Origin: Glebionis coronaria
Lineage: Eukaryota; Streptophyta; Magnoliopsida; Asterales; Asteraceae
NCBI GenBank assembly: GCA_025667525.1
Contig: CM046878.1
Coordinates: 82,666,196 to 82,730,195 of the forward strand
Direction of reading: 5' to 3'
Length of the DNA: 64,000 nt
Under the pieces are notes generated by a model. It saw nothing but the letters and a program-made list of their open reading frames with translations. It searched no databases and was not told the origin of the DNA. The position numbers and the translations under genes are program-made. This document shows, piece after piece, positions 23,100-32,799 of the stretch. Positions within the stretch are counted from its first letter, which is position 1. Each line of letters starts with the position of its first letter.

Positions 23100-23888
23100 T
23101 TATGTGAGATTAACCATTCCAATACTTGTTACCAAGTATTGAAATCTCCCAGCATCAAAAGGTTTAGTTAATAAATCTGACACATTTTCCTCAGTGTCAA
23201 CCCTATCTGGTTGTATTAAACCTTTCTCAAAGCAATCTCTTATAAAATGGTGTCTAATTTCTATGTGTTTAGTTTTAGAATGATGTACAGGATTCTTAAT
23301 GATGCATAAAGTACTATTATTGTCAACAAATATCTTAGTATGCATGAAATTATACCCATAGTCCAACAGCTGGTTCTGAATCCACAACACTTGACCACAA
23401 CATGCTGCTGCAGCCACATACTCTGCTTCAGTTGTAGAATTAGCCATCACTGTTTGTTTCTTGCATTGCCAAGATATTAACCTGCTCCCAAGAAACTGAC
23501 ATCCACCAGTTGTGGATTTCCTATCAAACTTATCACCTCCATAATCACTATCTGAATATGCAATCAGCTCCAATGGTGAATCCTTTGGGTACCACAAACC
23601 AAGACTAGGGTAACATCTTAGGTACCTAAAGATCCTCTTCACAGCATAAAGGTGACATTCTTTGGGAGTCACTTGATGACGTGCAAAAGCACACACAACA
23701 AACATAATGTCAGGTCTGGAAGCAGTAAGATACATCAAGGATCCAATCATGGATCTATAATGCCTGACATCAACATCTTTCCCATCTCCAATCTTTCCCC
23801 AAGGGTGTTCTCTATCCATAGGAGTAGTAGCCCTCTTTTCATGTGGAGAAAAGCCAAACTTCTTCAAGATCTCAGCAACATATTTGTC
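23100..23888 (-). pseudogene. RNase H domain and end of pol, inner element
   Basis: Residues after the TAG at 23889-23891 continue the polyprotein: KKFGFSPHEK, then MIGSLMYLTASRPDI, the RNase H core AYSDSDYGGD...STTG, the EAEYVAAA motif (active-site Glu), and FVDNNSTLCI with a later conserved Asp, ending at MVNLT. The RNase H acidic residues appear intact. The domain would degrade the RNA template during reverse transcription, but it cannot be made in frame with RT here without reading through the TAG. Confidence 0.9.
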
Positions 23889-24422
23889 CTAGGAGATGAA
23901 GATACCATCTTCTTTCTGCTGAACTTGTAAACCAAGAAAGAAGTTCATCTCCCCCATAGCACTCATCTTGAATTTGTCTGTCATAAGCTTGGAGAAATCC
24001 TCACTCATCTTTGGATCAGTAGACCCAAAAATGATATCATCAACATAGACCTGCACAAGCAACACATCCTTGCCTTTCTTCTTGGTAAACAGTATCTGAT
24101 CTATGGTGCCCCTCTTGAATCCATTGTCCACCAAATAGGTAGACAAAGTACCATACCATGCTCTAGGGGCTTGATGAAGGACATACATAGCCTTTTTGAC
24201 TCTATGCACTTTATCTGGATGCTCTGGATCCTCAAAACCAGAAGGTTGCATCACATAAACTTCCTCAACAATAGTTCCATAGAGGAAGGCACTCTTGACA
24301 TCCATTTGATAGACCGTGAAGCCCATGCAGGAGGCATAGGCTAGAAAAATCCCAATAGCTTCAATCCTTGCAACTGGTGCAAAGACCTCCTCATAGTCTA
24401 TCCCCTCCTCTTGTGTATAACC
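23889..24422 (-). pseudogene. Reverse transcriptase domain, inner element
   Basis: The frame continues from integrase through a TAA (24423-24425). Typical copia RT motifs are present: [25 protein letters not shown] and the catalytic YVDDIIFGS, followed by FFLGLQV. It ends at a TAG (23889-23891) where the family normally has Gln. Both flanking stops are single C-to-T changes from CAA/CAG. Catalytic residues remain, so the decay is by nonsense mutation rather than erosion. Confidence 0.93.
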
Positions 24423-26582
24423 TTAAGCCACTAACCTTGCCTTGTTTCTGACCACAATACCTCTTTCATCTCTTTTTTTCCTGAGAACCCATCTTGTCCC
24501 TATAGGTCTGACATATCTAGGACAATCAACCAGCTCGCAAACATCCTGAATTGCAAATTGGTGAAGCTCATCCTGCATTGCTTCCACCCAACTTGGTTCT
24601 TTGAGAGCATCAAATATTTTCTTGGGTTCTTCTTGTGACAGAAAACATGCAAACAAACATGCTTGCACAAGAGGGGTATCAACCTTCTTGTGTATATTGG
24701 CAATAAACCCACCAAGACCTTGATGAGATCTTCTAGTCTGAACTGGAGTCATAATATCACCAATGATCTGATATGTGGGGTGATTCTTCATTGTGGAAGT
24801 GAGAACTCCTCCTTCAAAAGGTCTGGTGTCCTCAACCTCATGCTCCATATTGCCAATATCGTCTTTATCAGACTCTCTTTGATCAACGCGAACTTCTTCA
24901 AGAATATTGGAAGGTCCACCTTGTTCAAAACTGGAAGAGAAAAGATGCCCATAAGTGTTGTCAACGTCTGAATCTTGATTGTCAGCGTCTGGGCTAACAT
25001 CGCTTGAAATATTGTTGTCAACGTCTGAGCCATCAACGTCTAAATTGGTCTTGTCAGCGCTAGATTTGCCTTTGTCAGCGCCTGAAGGACCATGCATGTT
25101 TGTATCTGATGGTATTTGGAAACCACCATTATCTTGTCCAGCAGCAGCAGCAGCAGCAAAAGCATCTGTCCAAATGGGAATTGTGACATATTCAAATGTA
25201 GGAGATGCCTTTTCTGCTTGTGATCCAACCTTATCATGAACCTGTGTACCTGAAACATTAACAACTTGTTCTTCCCCAACATCTGAAGTTAATTTCACAA
25301 TGTCTGGATTAGTGACAGGCATATAATTCAAAGTTCTAGATAAGGGTTCCAAATCAAACAACCAATTAGGACCACTTTCAGGATCACTAGGTTTATTCTC
25401 TAAGAACCTAACATGTACTCTCTCAACTATACGTTTGTCCTCTTTAAGATAAACCCTATACCCCTTGCTCTGGACTGAATACCTCATGAAATAGCCCTCA
25501 TCACCTTTTGCACTAAATTTCCCTAAGGCATCACTAGTATCTAATACTACTACATGACAACCAAAAGGTCTGAGAAAACCAATATTAGGTTTTCTACCCC
25601 AAAGTAACTCATAAGGTGTTTTGTTCTGAATTTTGTTAACCAATGCTCTATTTTGCACATAACAAGCTTTATTAACAGCCTCAGCCCAAAAGGCTATAGG
25701 AAAGTGAGCATCAGCCAACATTGTTCTGGCTGCTTCAATTAGGGTTCTATTTTTCCTCTCAGCAACCCCATTTTGTTGTGGGGTTCTAGCAATACTAAAT
25801 TGCCTAGTAATTCCTTTCCTGGCACAGAAATCATCTAGCTTCTTGTTCCTAAATTCTCCACCATTATCACTCCTAAGCATTTTAACCTCATTGCCAGACC
25901 TTTTCTCAATCTGAGTGATAAAATCAATAAGAACATCATCTGTGTCACTCTTCATAGCTAGAAAGAATGTCCAAGTAAATCTAGAGAAGTCATCTGTGAC
26001 AACAAAGCAATATGACTTACCATTCAAACTTTCTATATTTGTTGGACCAAAGAGGTCCATGTGAAGCATATGAAGAGGTCTGGAACTAGTATGCACCTGT
26101 TTGGACTTGAATGAGACCTTGTGCTGCTTGCCTTTAAGACATGCAACACAAGAGTGGTCATTGTAGAAGGCCTTCTCAGGCAAACCATCAACTAAACCAA
26201 GCCTCACAAGTCTATTTATATTTTTGAAATTTATGTGCCCTAGTCTCCTGTGCCACAAATTACTCTCATCTACTGAGGCCTTAGCATAAAAACAAGACAT
26301 ATTTGTATTTATTTTAATCCCATTTAAATTCACATTATATATGTCCTTATGCCTAGGTGTTCTATACTCAATATATTTCTTATCAGGGATCTTAAAATCC
26401 TTGCTTAACACCAAACACTCAGTATCAGTAAAAAGAACCTTATTTTTGTTATCACATACTTGTGATACACTAAACAAATTATAATCAAGTTCTTTTACCA
26501 GGAAGACGTTCTCAAAACGCAGATTATTGGGGAGAAGGGTTCCTTTGCCTGTGATAGTTCCATATCCACCTCCAAAGTATAC
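24423..26582 (-). pseudogene. GAG-pre-integrase and integrase, start of RT, inner element
   Basis: Frame open for about 720 codons after the protease TAG. Counting from 26477, a zinc-binding HHCC is seen (H76, H81, C110, C113). The catalytic triad is D141, D204, E240 with the standard 35-residue spacing between the second D and E (RSDNGGEF, NGVAERKNRT). Next come the C-terminal domain, a hinge with Asp-rich repeats encoded by GTCARCG motifs (about 24885-25085) and an Ala run, and the first RT strand (WVLRKKRDERG). It ends at TAA (24423-24425) within ARLVAQGY. Confidence 0.93.
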
Positions 26583-26716
26583 CTATTCACCATCTTTAAT
26601 AGGGGTGAAATTCGTCAGATAGTCTTCCTTCCCTGTCATGTGCCTTGAGCATCCACTATCCCAATATCCATAATCATTGATCTGTCTTTGAATGCCCTGC
26701 ACATAAAGAAAACAAA
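26583..26716 (-). pseudogene. Aspartic protease remnant, inner element
   Basis: The active-site motif DSGCSRHMTG is intact near 26650, in a different frame from the gag linker upstream. The frame meets a TAG at 26583-26585, and beyond it FGGGYGTITGKGT and NLFSVSQVCD continue in frame. The upstream junction (about 26697-26722) looks like a 3' splice site: CTAAT, a T-rich tract, then TGCAG. It is therefore either a frameshift or a spliced junction. Confidence 0.8.
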
Positions 26717-27661
26717 TTAGTTTTCTTTGGGAACCCAAGTCTCAAAAGACTTGGATTCATCTGATTGTTCAATAAGAACAGACTTAGTTCTCACAATAAC
26801 CCTATTCTCATCCTTTTTAGGATGAAATACCCAGTTAACCCCAATAGGTTTTGTAATGACCTTTGAAATGTAATTAAATCTATTGCAAGTCATTGAAATC
26901 CCATTATCATTAGGGTTTTGATCTTTCTTGGGTCTCCATGTTAAGCTTGAAGAAGCTTTAGACCCCTTACCTTGTGGCTGCAAATATTTAGGTCTGGTCA
27001 CGTTTCTGTCAGCGTTAGAATTTGTCCTGTCAACGCTGAATTTACCCTTGTCAGCGTTGAACCTAGGGTTTGCTACAGGAACCCATTGCCTATTTGACCA
27101 GGTGTTTGTCTTTTGAAATGGTCTTTGTCCATGAGTGTTAGACCTTCTAGAAAAGAATGGGGCAGGTCTAATCACTTGTGGACTTTGCTGCACACAAGGT
27201 TTGGGTCTGACAACGTTTGACTTTCTAACAACGTTGACTTTCTTCTTGTCAGCGCTGAAATTGTTCCTGTCAGCGCTGAATTTGGGAGCATTGACACACT
27301 TGTATGCCAAATGTGAAAAGCTACCACAAGTGTAACAGGCTTTCTTAGACACAACCTTAGGTCTAGAAGAGAAGAAACCTGTTCTATGATTGCTAACTTG
27401 GCTCTTGGGTGACCTATTATTCCTATACATCTCTGCATATTTAATGGTAGGTCTTCTAACAGTGTTTGAGCCTAGGTCAACAGCTTTACCAGTGATTGGG
27501 TGAGTAACCTTAATGGGTGGTGATTCATTGGGACTTTCACATAGAAAACCTCCCTTAACAAATAAAGTAGGGTTAGCTTTCTTCCACTCATTTAGGTCAG
27601 TCAATTTTTGTTGATACTCTTCCACAGGAGTGACAACTCTTGGTGGAGGAATGAAATCCTC
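26717..27661 (-). pseudogene. Gag C-terminal linker with second Cys/His motif, inner element
   Basis: Same frame as gag, following its TAG. It contains CYTCGSFSHLAYKC (a CX2CX4HX4C-type zinc knuckle), then Arg/Lys-rich sequence with N/S-A/V-D-K/R peptides coded by GTCARCG motifs (27005-27060, 27205-27290), then PKKDENRVIVRTKS. It ends at TAA 26717-26719 just before the protease frame. This corresponds to the gag-protease linker of copia polyproteins. Confidence 0.8.
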
Positions 27662-29548
27662 CTATTGGAGCTCTGGTAAACCAGTCCAAGATAAGTCCCT
27701 TCGTTGGACACCATAGAAGTCACCAGCTGGTGGTGGAACCAGAGAGTAATCATTCATCCCAATCCCAGTCATGTCCTTAGGATCCCTTTGTTTAGCTACA
27801 CAGTCTCCTAGGGTTTGGGTGGCTCTATCAAATCTTTGAATTTTGAGGTCAACATTATCTTTATTCTTAATGGCCTCATCTAACTTAGCCTGTAATTCAC
27901 TATTAACCTTTTTCATGATGTTTCTAACATCCATACTACCCTCTAGCTCATGTTTTAAGATATTGATCTTATCTTTTAAGTCAAATTCCATTTTCTTGTA
28001 TTCAGAAACAGTTTTCTCAGTTTCAGTAAGAGCTAGTTGGTAATTAGACAATTTACACCTTTCAGTACTCATATCATCTTTTAGTTTTAACACCTCTTTG
28101 TTAAGTATTTCAGTGTTTAACCTACAACCTTTGCTACAAAAAGCATCATCATATACCTCATTATCAGATGAAGAGGAGGAGTGTGCCATAAGAGCATATT
28201 CAACATGCTCTTCTTCTTCAATATCAGCAACCAAAGCTTTATCCTCTTCAGCATTCTTAGCCAGATAGCTCCAATCCCATCCTGTACCATCAATTCCTTG
28301 AACTGCAACCATGGCTTTGGAATCCTGAGTTTTAACAACCTGACTTGAGGGTTTACCAGCATCAGATCTTCTAGGAGATCTGCATTCCCTCATGAAGTGC
28401 CCCATACGATGACAGTTGTAGCATTCAACTTTGGATTTATCAAATCCAACTGTGTCTTTAGCATTGAAGGTCATCTTCTTTTTAAACCTTCTGTTCCACC
28501 TATTTGCTCTTATACTAGCAAGAGCCATGTTCCACTTGATGTCCATCTCTTCCAAGTGTTCATCACTTATCTGCTCATGGTCCTCATATGTAATCACTGA
28601 ACCATTGGGCAAAGAAGCAATGTAAGCACAAACAGTATCCAAATCCAACCCAGCAAGTTTAACTTTTGGGGAGTCATTCTTGAATGTGTCAGCGTCTAAA
28701 AAGGAGACGTTGACAGGACTTGTTCCAGCGCTAACATATGATGATCCAGTAACTGGATGCATATAAGAGTCCTTCTGATTGAATTGACCTTCACTATGAG
28801 AGAAGAAGGCCATGTTACTGGTGGTAGATTTGCTTCCATGCTCTGAAAGAGTTTCATCTTCCAACAGTCTTAGTTTGTTGTAGATGTCATCAAACGATGA
28901 GCTCTTGTAAGTATTGTTGGCAAGAATAGATCTTGCCTCAATCTTCCATGCCTCACCAAGACTTTTAAGAAAGGTAGCATTGGTGTCAACATCACCAACT
29001 TGTGTCCCCATGAAGGACAACTTGCTTGTGATATCAAGCAATCTGCTTCTCACACTACTCAGTTTCTCATTGGGTTGAGCTTTGAAGACATCATAATCAT
29101 GCAGAAGTTGCTTTTTCTTTTCTTCCTTAGTGTCTTCATTGCCACCATATGCAACTTCAAGAGCTTCCCAAAGATCCTTAGCAGATTCATAGCCTCTATA
29201 TTTAAGCTGGTTTTCTTGTCCAAAAGAGACTTTCAGAATATTTAGGGCTTTCATGTCAACCCTTTTCTTTGCAATATCTTCAGCAGCTACAGCTCTACCA
29301 TCTCCAGGTTTTTCTTTCTTATCCTCTTCAGGGCATCCTTCAACAGCTGTTCTTTGACTAATGGCATCAAGAATCTTTTGAGCCTTATTTAATGAGTTTC
29401 CATATTCAATAATCTCCCAGAGTGTGTAGTCATAGATCCCCAGATATTGTTCAAAGTTGAACTTCCATAAGTCAAAGTTGGTTGCATCAAGCATGGGAAT
29501 CTTGATGTTTGGTAAGGGTGAGGAGGAGGAGGTTATTGCTTCAGACAT
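27662..29548 (-). CDS. Gag protein, inner element
   Basis: 628 residues from the Met at 29548, 132 bp after the LTR. The N-terminus LDATNFDLWKFNFEQYL and the following helical region are the copia gag (UBN2/DUF4219-type) fold that forms the capsid. A zinc knuckle CYNCHRMGHFMREC lies at about residues 374-388. The C-terminal half is coiled coil (LTETEKTVSEYKKMEFDLKD). The frame ends at TAG (27662-27664), and the same frame continues beyond. This stop might be a C-to-T mutation or a gag/pol readthrough stop, and the context CAA TAG GAG does not settle it. Confidence 0.9.
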   Translation of the reverse strand: MSEAITSSSSPLPNIKIPMLDATNFDLWKFNFEQYLGIYDYTLWEIIEYGNSLNKAQKILDAISQRTAVEGCPEEDKKEKPGDGRAVAAEDIAKKRVDMKALNILKVSFGQENQLKYRGYESAKDLWEALEVAYGGNEDTKEEKKKQLLHDYDVFKAQPNEKLSSVRSRLLDITSKLSFMGTQVGDVDTNATFLKSLGEAWKIEARSILANNTYKSSSFDDIYNKLRLLEDETLSEHGSKSTTSNMAFFSHSEGQFNQKDSYMHPVTGSSYVSAGTSPVNVSFLDADTFKNDSPKVKLAGLDLDTVCAYIASLPNGSVITYEDHEQISDEHLEEMDIKWNMALASIRANRWNRRFKKKMTFNAKDTVGFDKSKVECYNCHRMGHFMRECRSPRRSDAGKPSSQVVKTQDSKAMVAVQGIDGTGWDWSYLAKNAEEDKALVADIEEEEHVEYALMAHSSSSSDNEVYDDAFCSKGCRLNTEILNKEVLKLKDDMSTERCKLSNYQLALTETEKTVSEYKKMEFDLKDKINILKHELEGSMDVRNIMKKVNSELQAKLDEAIKNKDNVDLKIQRFDRATQTLGDCVAKQRDPKDMTGIGMNDYSLVPPPAGDFYGVQRRDLSWTGLPELQ

Positions 29549-29679
29549 GATGTTGTTAGGGTTTTGGTGTTTTTAGGGTTTTTGAGAAAATTAGGGTTTT
29601 TGGTGTTTTTAGGGTTCTGGTGTTCGTGTATGGTGTTCTTTTAAAGATCAAAAGTTCCTCAACAAGCTCTGATACCACT
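29549..29679 (-). promoter_or_regulatory. Leader with telo-box motifs and primer site of inner element
   Basis: Minus-strand primer site TGGTATCAGAGC at 29666-29677, two bases from the LTR. Between it and the gag ATG are four ACCCTAA/telo-box-like motifs (29555-29625), which in plants are linked to expression in dividing cells (established for host genes; role here inferred). Confidence 0.75.
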
Positions 29680-30204
29680 TGTTGATCCCAAACTTAGATC
29701 GATTAGCTTTGTGTATACGAGATTAGATCAAGTAATACACATAAAGAAACCTTTGTATATGCTTTATGAATCTAAGTGTTATGCGGAATTTAACACTTAA
29801 ACAAGAACACACAAGATGTAAACAAACTTTCACTTTGATTATGAATGTCGAACTTGCTTACAATGAAAGATGTTTACGAATGAAAACTTATATGAAACTA
29901 TATCAAACATTAACCTAAAGGCCTTCTTTTATAGATACAAGAAACCTTGTACAATAATCTATGTATCAGCTATTCTAGGTAAAGATAAATATAGAAAATA
30001 CATTGTCGTTTCTATCCTTACTAGAAGTATTCTAGAATATAATAAACGTGTAGATTATATCTTCCATCAGTGCTTGTCTTCAATGTGTCAACGCTTGACT
30101 TTAACTTGTCAACGCTTGAGCTGTCAGCGCTTACTTTGTTCTTGTCAACGCTTGAATTGTTCTTGTCAGCGTTCAAGTGATCTGGCCTTAATTTATTCCC
30201 AACA
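29680..30204 (-). repeat. 5' LTR of inner element
   Basis: 525 bp. TATAAAAG on the minus strand at 29926-29933 is the likely promoter. Five GTCARCG-type motifs at about 30085-30180 lie in the upstream part of the LTR. Confidence 0.95.
29926..29933 (-). promoter_or_regulatory. TATA box of inner element
   Basis: Minus-strand TATAAAAG within the 5' LTR, upstream of gag in the element's sense. Confidence 0.6.
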
Positions 30205-30209
30205 GGTTC
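30205..30209. repeat. Target site duplication GGTTC, right
   Basis: Matches 18195-18199. Confidence 0.95.
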
Positions 30210-30294
30210 TTTATTGAAACTACCTGCCACAAGTACGATATTTAATATCGTCCAACGGTCTTCACCGACCGGAGGTAAAATGCTACCGAATTAG
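30210..30294 (+). pseudogene. Small interrupted ORF (3' part)
   Basis: Continuation of the frame begun at 18003, ending at TAG 30292-30294. The two halves are separated only by the inner element and its target duplication. Confidence 0.35.
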
Positions 30295-30685
30295 AATGAA
30301 ATGTTCAAGGCCATTTCATCCATGTATATTGTTTGTTGCTAACTGTCTTATGCAGCGTAACAAGAAGGTGGCATTGTGGTGTACAATCCAGAAGAAGTCG
30401 TCACCACATGCTTATACTACATACACTTAGTACTTCAACGAATTCAAGAAAGTCTGAAGGTCAAGTCTTCCGCTGTATCAAACTCTGAAGCTTTCAAGAA
30501 TTTAAAAGTATAAGTATGTGGAACATGAAGTCACAAAGAGGCAAATTTCACAAGTGATGAATGCACGAGGTCAAGGCAAGGAAACATGCTCAAGACTAAA
30601 GTCAAAGATCACATAAAGCATATTCACAAGAACAAGATCGAAGACTCGAGCATAGTATGCTAGGTTTAAGATTTTGTAAAATGGT
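30295..30685 (+). other. 3' untranslated region of outer element
   Basis: Nothing coding recognised. Purine-rich towards the end. Confidence 0.5.
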
Positions 30686-30822
30686 GTGACCTCCCTTAGG
30701 GGGAGATTGTTGGAAATACATTTTTCCAAAGAAAGTCTCGGTCACATCATTGTTAGCATAGATCACGAGCTATAGACTATTTAGGACATTGTAACTTGGA
30801 GTGACCTCCCTTAGGGGGAGAT
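30686..30822 (+). repeat. Duplicated polypurine tract with a vestigial LTR start
   Basis: GTGACCTCCCTTAGGGGGAG + ATTGTTGGAAATAC occurs at 30686-30719 and again at 30801-30834. The first copy leads into about 90 bp that weakly resembles the LTR start (CGGTCAC, GATCACGAG). The second is the functional tract directly before the 3' LTR. Confidence 0.85.
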
Positions 30823-31143
30823 TGTTGGAAATACGTTTTTACGTATTTAGGAAGGATCGGTCACTCCAATAATATATTCAAGTAATAGGCTCGTGATCCA
30901 GTTTGTAAACAATATAGTCCATATAGCCCACATGTAGGGTGGGCTATATATACCCCCTCCTAGCATGTTAGGAGGGGCGGTTCATTTCATTTCACTTTTT
31001 CATTTAATAAACTCACTTTCTCTCTCTACTTTTCTTTCCTCTCCTCTTTCTCTCTCTAGTTCATCTTCTCATTCCTCCTTCTCCTCCATTCAATTAATAG
31101 ATAAATCAAAGATTGCATAATCCTAGGAAATCGTAGACCTTCA
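30823..31143 (+). repeat. 3' LTR of outer copia element
   Basis: 321 bp, differing from 10578-10900 by a missing TA and one C/A substitution. Confidence 0.95.
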
Positions 31144-31148
31144 GATTT
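31144..31148. repeat. Target site duplication GATTT, right
   Basis: Matches 10573-10577. The E2 LTR resumes here (GATTTTAATTG, as at 53633). Confidence 0.95.
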
Positions 31149-32185
31149 TAATTGTAAAACACTAGATTCTCAAATTCGTACTCTTGTAGGAATTAAATAA
31201 AACTTATATCATAATAATATTATCTTCAAAACCCGGATAACTAAATATTACTTGAATACATCAACCTATAAATGATTTTGTAATGCATAACATGAATATA
31301 AAATATTAGTTATTTATGAAATTATAGTTTAAAAGAATAAAACCTACCCATAAAGAATTAAAATAACTAAAACCGATTAATAACCGAAGACATTTATAAA
31401 ACTTAAGTCGTTATTAATCCAGCCTAAGCACCAACTAAGGAACGAGTTCGTACATGCATGTCATAATAATCAAGCATATAGTTAATATGTGTTATCTTGT
31501 TTAGGTTATCACTAAAGTTCTACTTTATTTCTGCAACTACTTCCGTCTACAAGGTGAGTTTATAGCCCCTCTTTCTACTTGTTTTATCATCTTTTGGGGT
31601 GAGAACATTGCTTGATTTTAACGCATGAACGCAAGTACTTGAAATGATTTACTATGTCTAAGTCCCAAACATAACCCAAATGAGATCTGCCCACGAATCG
31701 TGAACCGTTAGTTACCTAGCTGGCTTACAGCGAAGTGAGCACGAATGTTATGGATAGATCATAATTGACACTCCTATTTACTGTGAATGGGTCCGTTCAA
31801 GTAAATACAATTTCATTTGAGGATAACGGGTGACTGGGGTTAGTCACCTGCATGGGCACACACGAAGTCAGTTAGAATCGTTAATGCATCGGTATCATGA
31901 GCTTAGATAGTAGTAAATACTTTTCTAGTGAATTATAGGGTTACTATGTTCACAAACACAAGGAAATCTTGTGGTTTATTTTATACTAAAACAAATTAAA
32001 CCTATGAACTCACCAACTTTATGTTGATGCTTTAGCAATATTTTTCTCAGGTATGCAACTGTATGGAGTCTGCATTGTTGTTTTGTCATGTAGAGGTCGT
32101 TCTCTCACATCAAGTCCTCTTCATGCCATGAAGTCGCAACCCAAATCCAGTCTTCCGCTGTTGTTAAATTTAGGGGTTTAAAGAA

Positions 32186-32799
32186 TGGTATCAAAGCCTT
32201 GATTAAAGAGAACTAGGTTGCATTAGTAACGCTAGACTATAATCGGCTCTAAATTACATGATAAAATGACATACCAACCATCTTGTGTTAGATTCTTATC
32301 GAAAGCTAAATTGTTTTACATGGTATTTTCATTTACTAGACTACTAAGTGTTACTAAGAAAAACATGTTTTGTGGGACTATGCATGGTCACCCATGGGTG
32401 TAGGATGACGTAACCTAGTGGTTTGCAATCTAGTATTACAATAGTACACAACATGTCATGCTCTATCTAGTCAACAGTTAATTAATTGTAAGATATAGTG
32501 AAAATATGATACAAATAAAAGAGGGGATGAAAAAGAAGATGCTATATGTTGTATCTAGAATATACATATCCTGATCACCTATGTTTAATTTAGATAGAAC
32601 AATTGTGTGCTCATATTAGTTACCAGAAATACCAAAATGAATAAAAATTCACTAAGAATAAAAGTAATCACTTTTTCTACCATACGCTAAACGTATAGGA
32701 GATTTTTTTTACCACTAGACATTCTCGGATTCTTCTCGACAAATACCCTAACGTATATGGCGCTTTAATTTCGGGACGAAACCTTTAAGGTGGGGTGAA
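32186..32799 (+). other. Primer site, non-coding interior and purine tract of E2
   Basis: Primer site TGGTATCAAAGC at 32186-32197 and tract AAGGTGGGGTGAA at 32787-32799, with no ORF between. Aligns with 4479-5087 throughout. Confidence 0.7.

Larger units (their letters stand above)
18200..30204 (-). mobile_element. Inner Ty1-copia element with extra 3' ORF, nested, minus strand
   Basis: 12,005 bp flanked by GGTTC. Both LTRs are 525 bp and differ at four positions, all transitions. In minus orientation the order is 5' LTR (29680-30204), primer site, gag, zinc-finger linker, protease, integrase, RT, RNase H, 1.25 kb spacer, extra ORF, purine tract and 3' LTR (18200-18724). Gag-protease-integrase-RT-RNase H order defines Ty1-copia, and a long ORF after RNase H recalls the SIRE/Maximus group. 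Coding is broken by at least five in-frame stops and three frame changes. A short motif (GTCARCG type) recurs about 45 times through coding, spacer and LTR sequence. Confidence 0.95.
10578..31143 (+). mobile_element. Outer Ty1-copia-derived element lacking pol
   Basis: A 20,566 bp insertion with LTRs TGTTGG...CA of 323 and 321 bp, a target duplication GATTT, a primer site at 10902 and a purine tract at 30812-30822. Removing the nested inner element leaves about 8.6 kb. It encodes a gag-like coiled-coil protein (13223-14764, continuing in another frame) but shows no protease, integrase, RT or RNase H motif on its strand. The LTRs differ by one substitution and one 2-bp indel, so the insertion is recent. 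It is non-autonomous and would have needed enzymes in trans (inference). Confidence 0.93.

Noticed and set aside
24979..25239. Plus-strand ORFs opposite pol and gag of the inner element (for example 24663-24971, 26928-27335, 27843-28043)
   Set aside because: Shadows of the real minus-strand reading frames.
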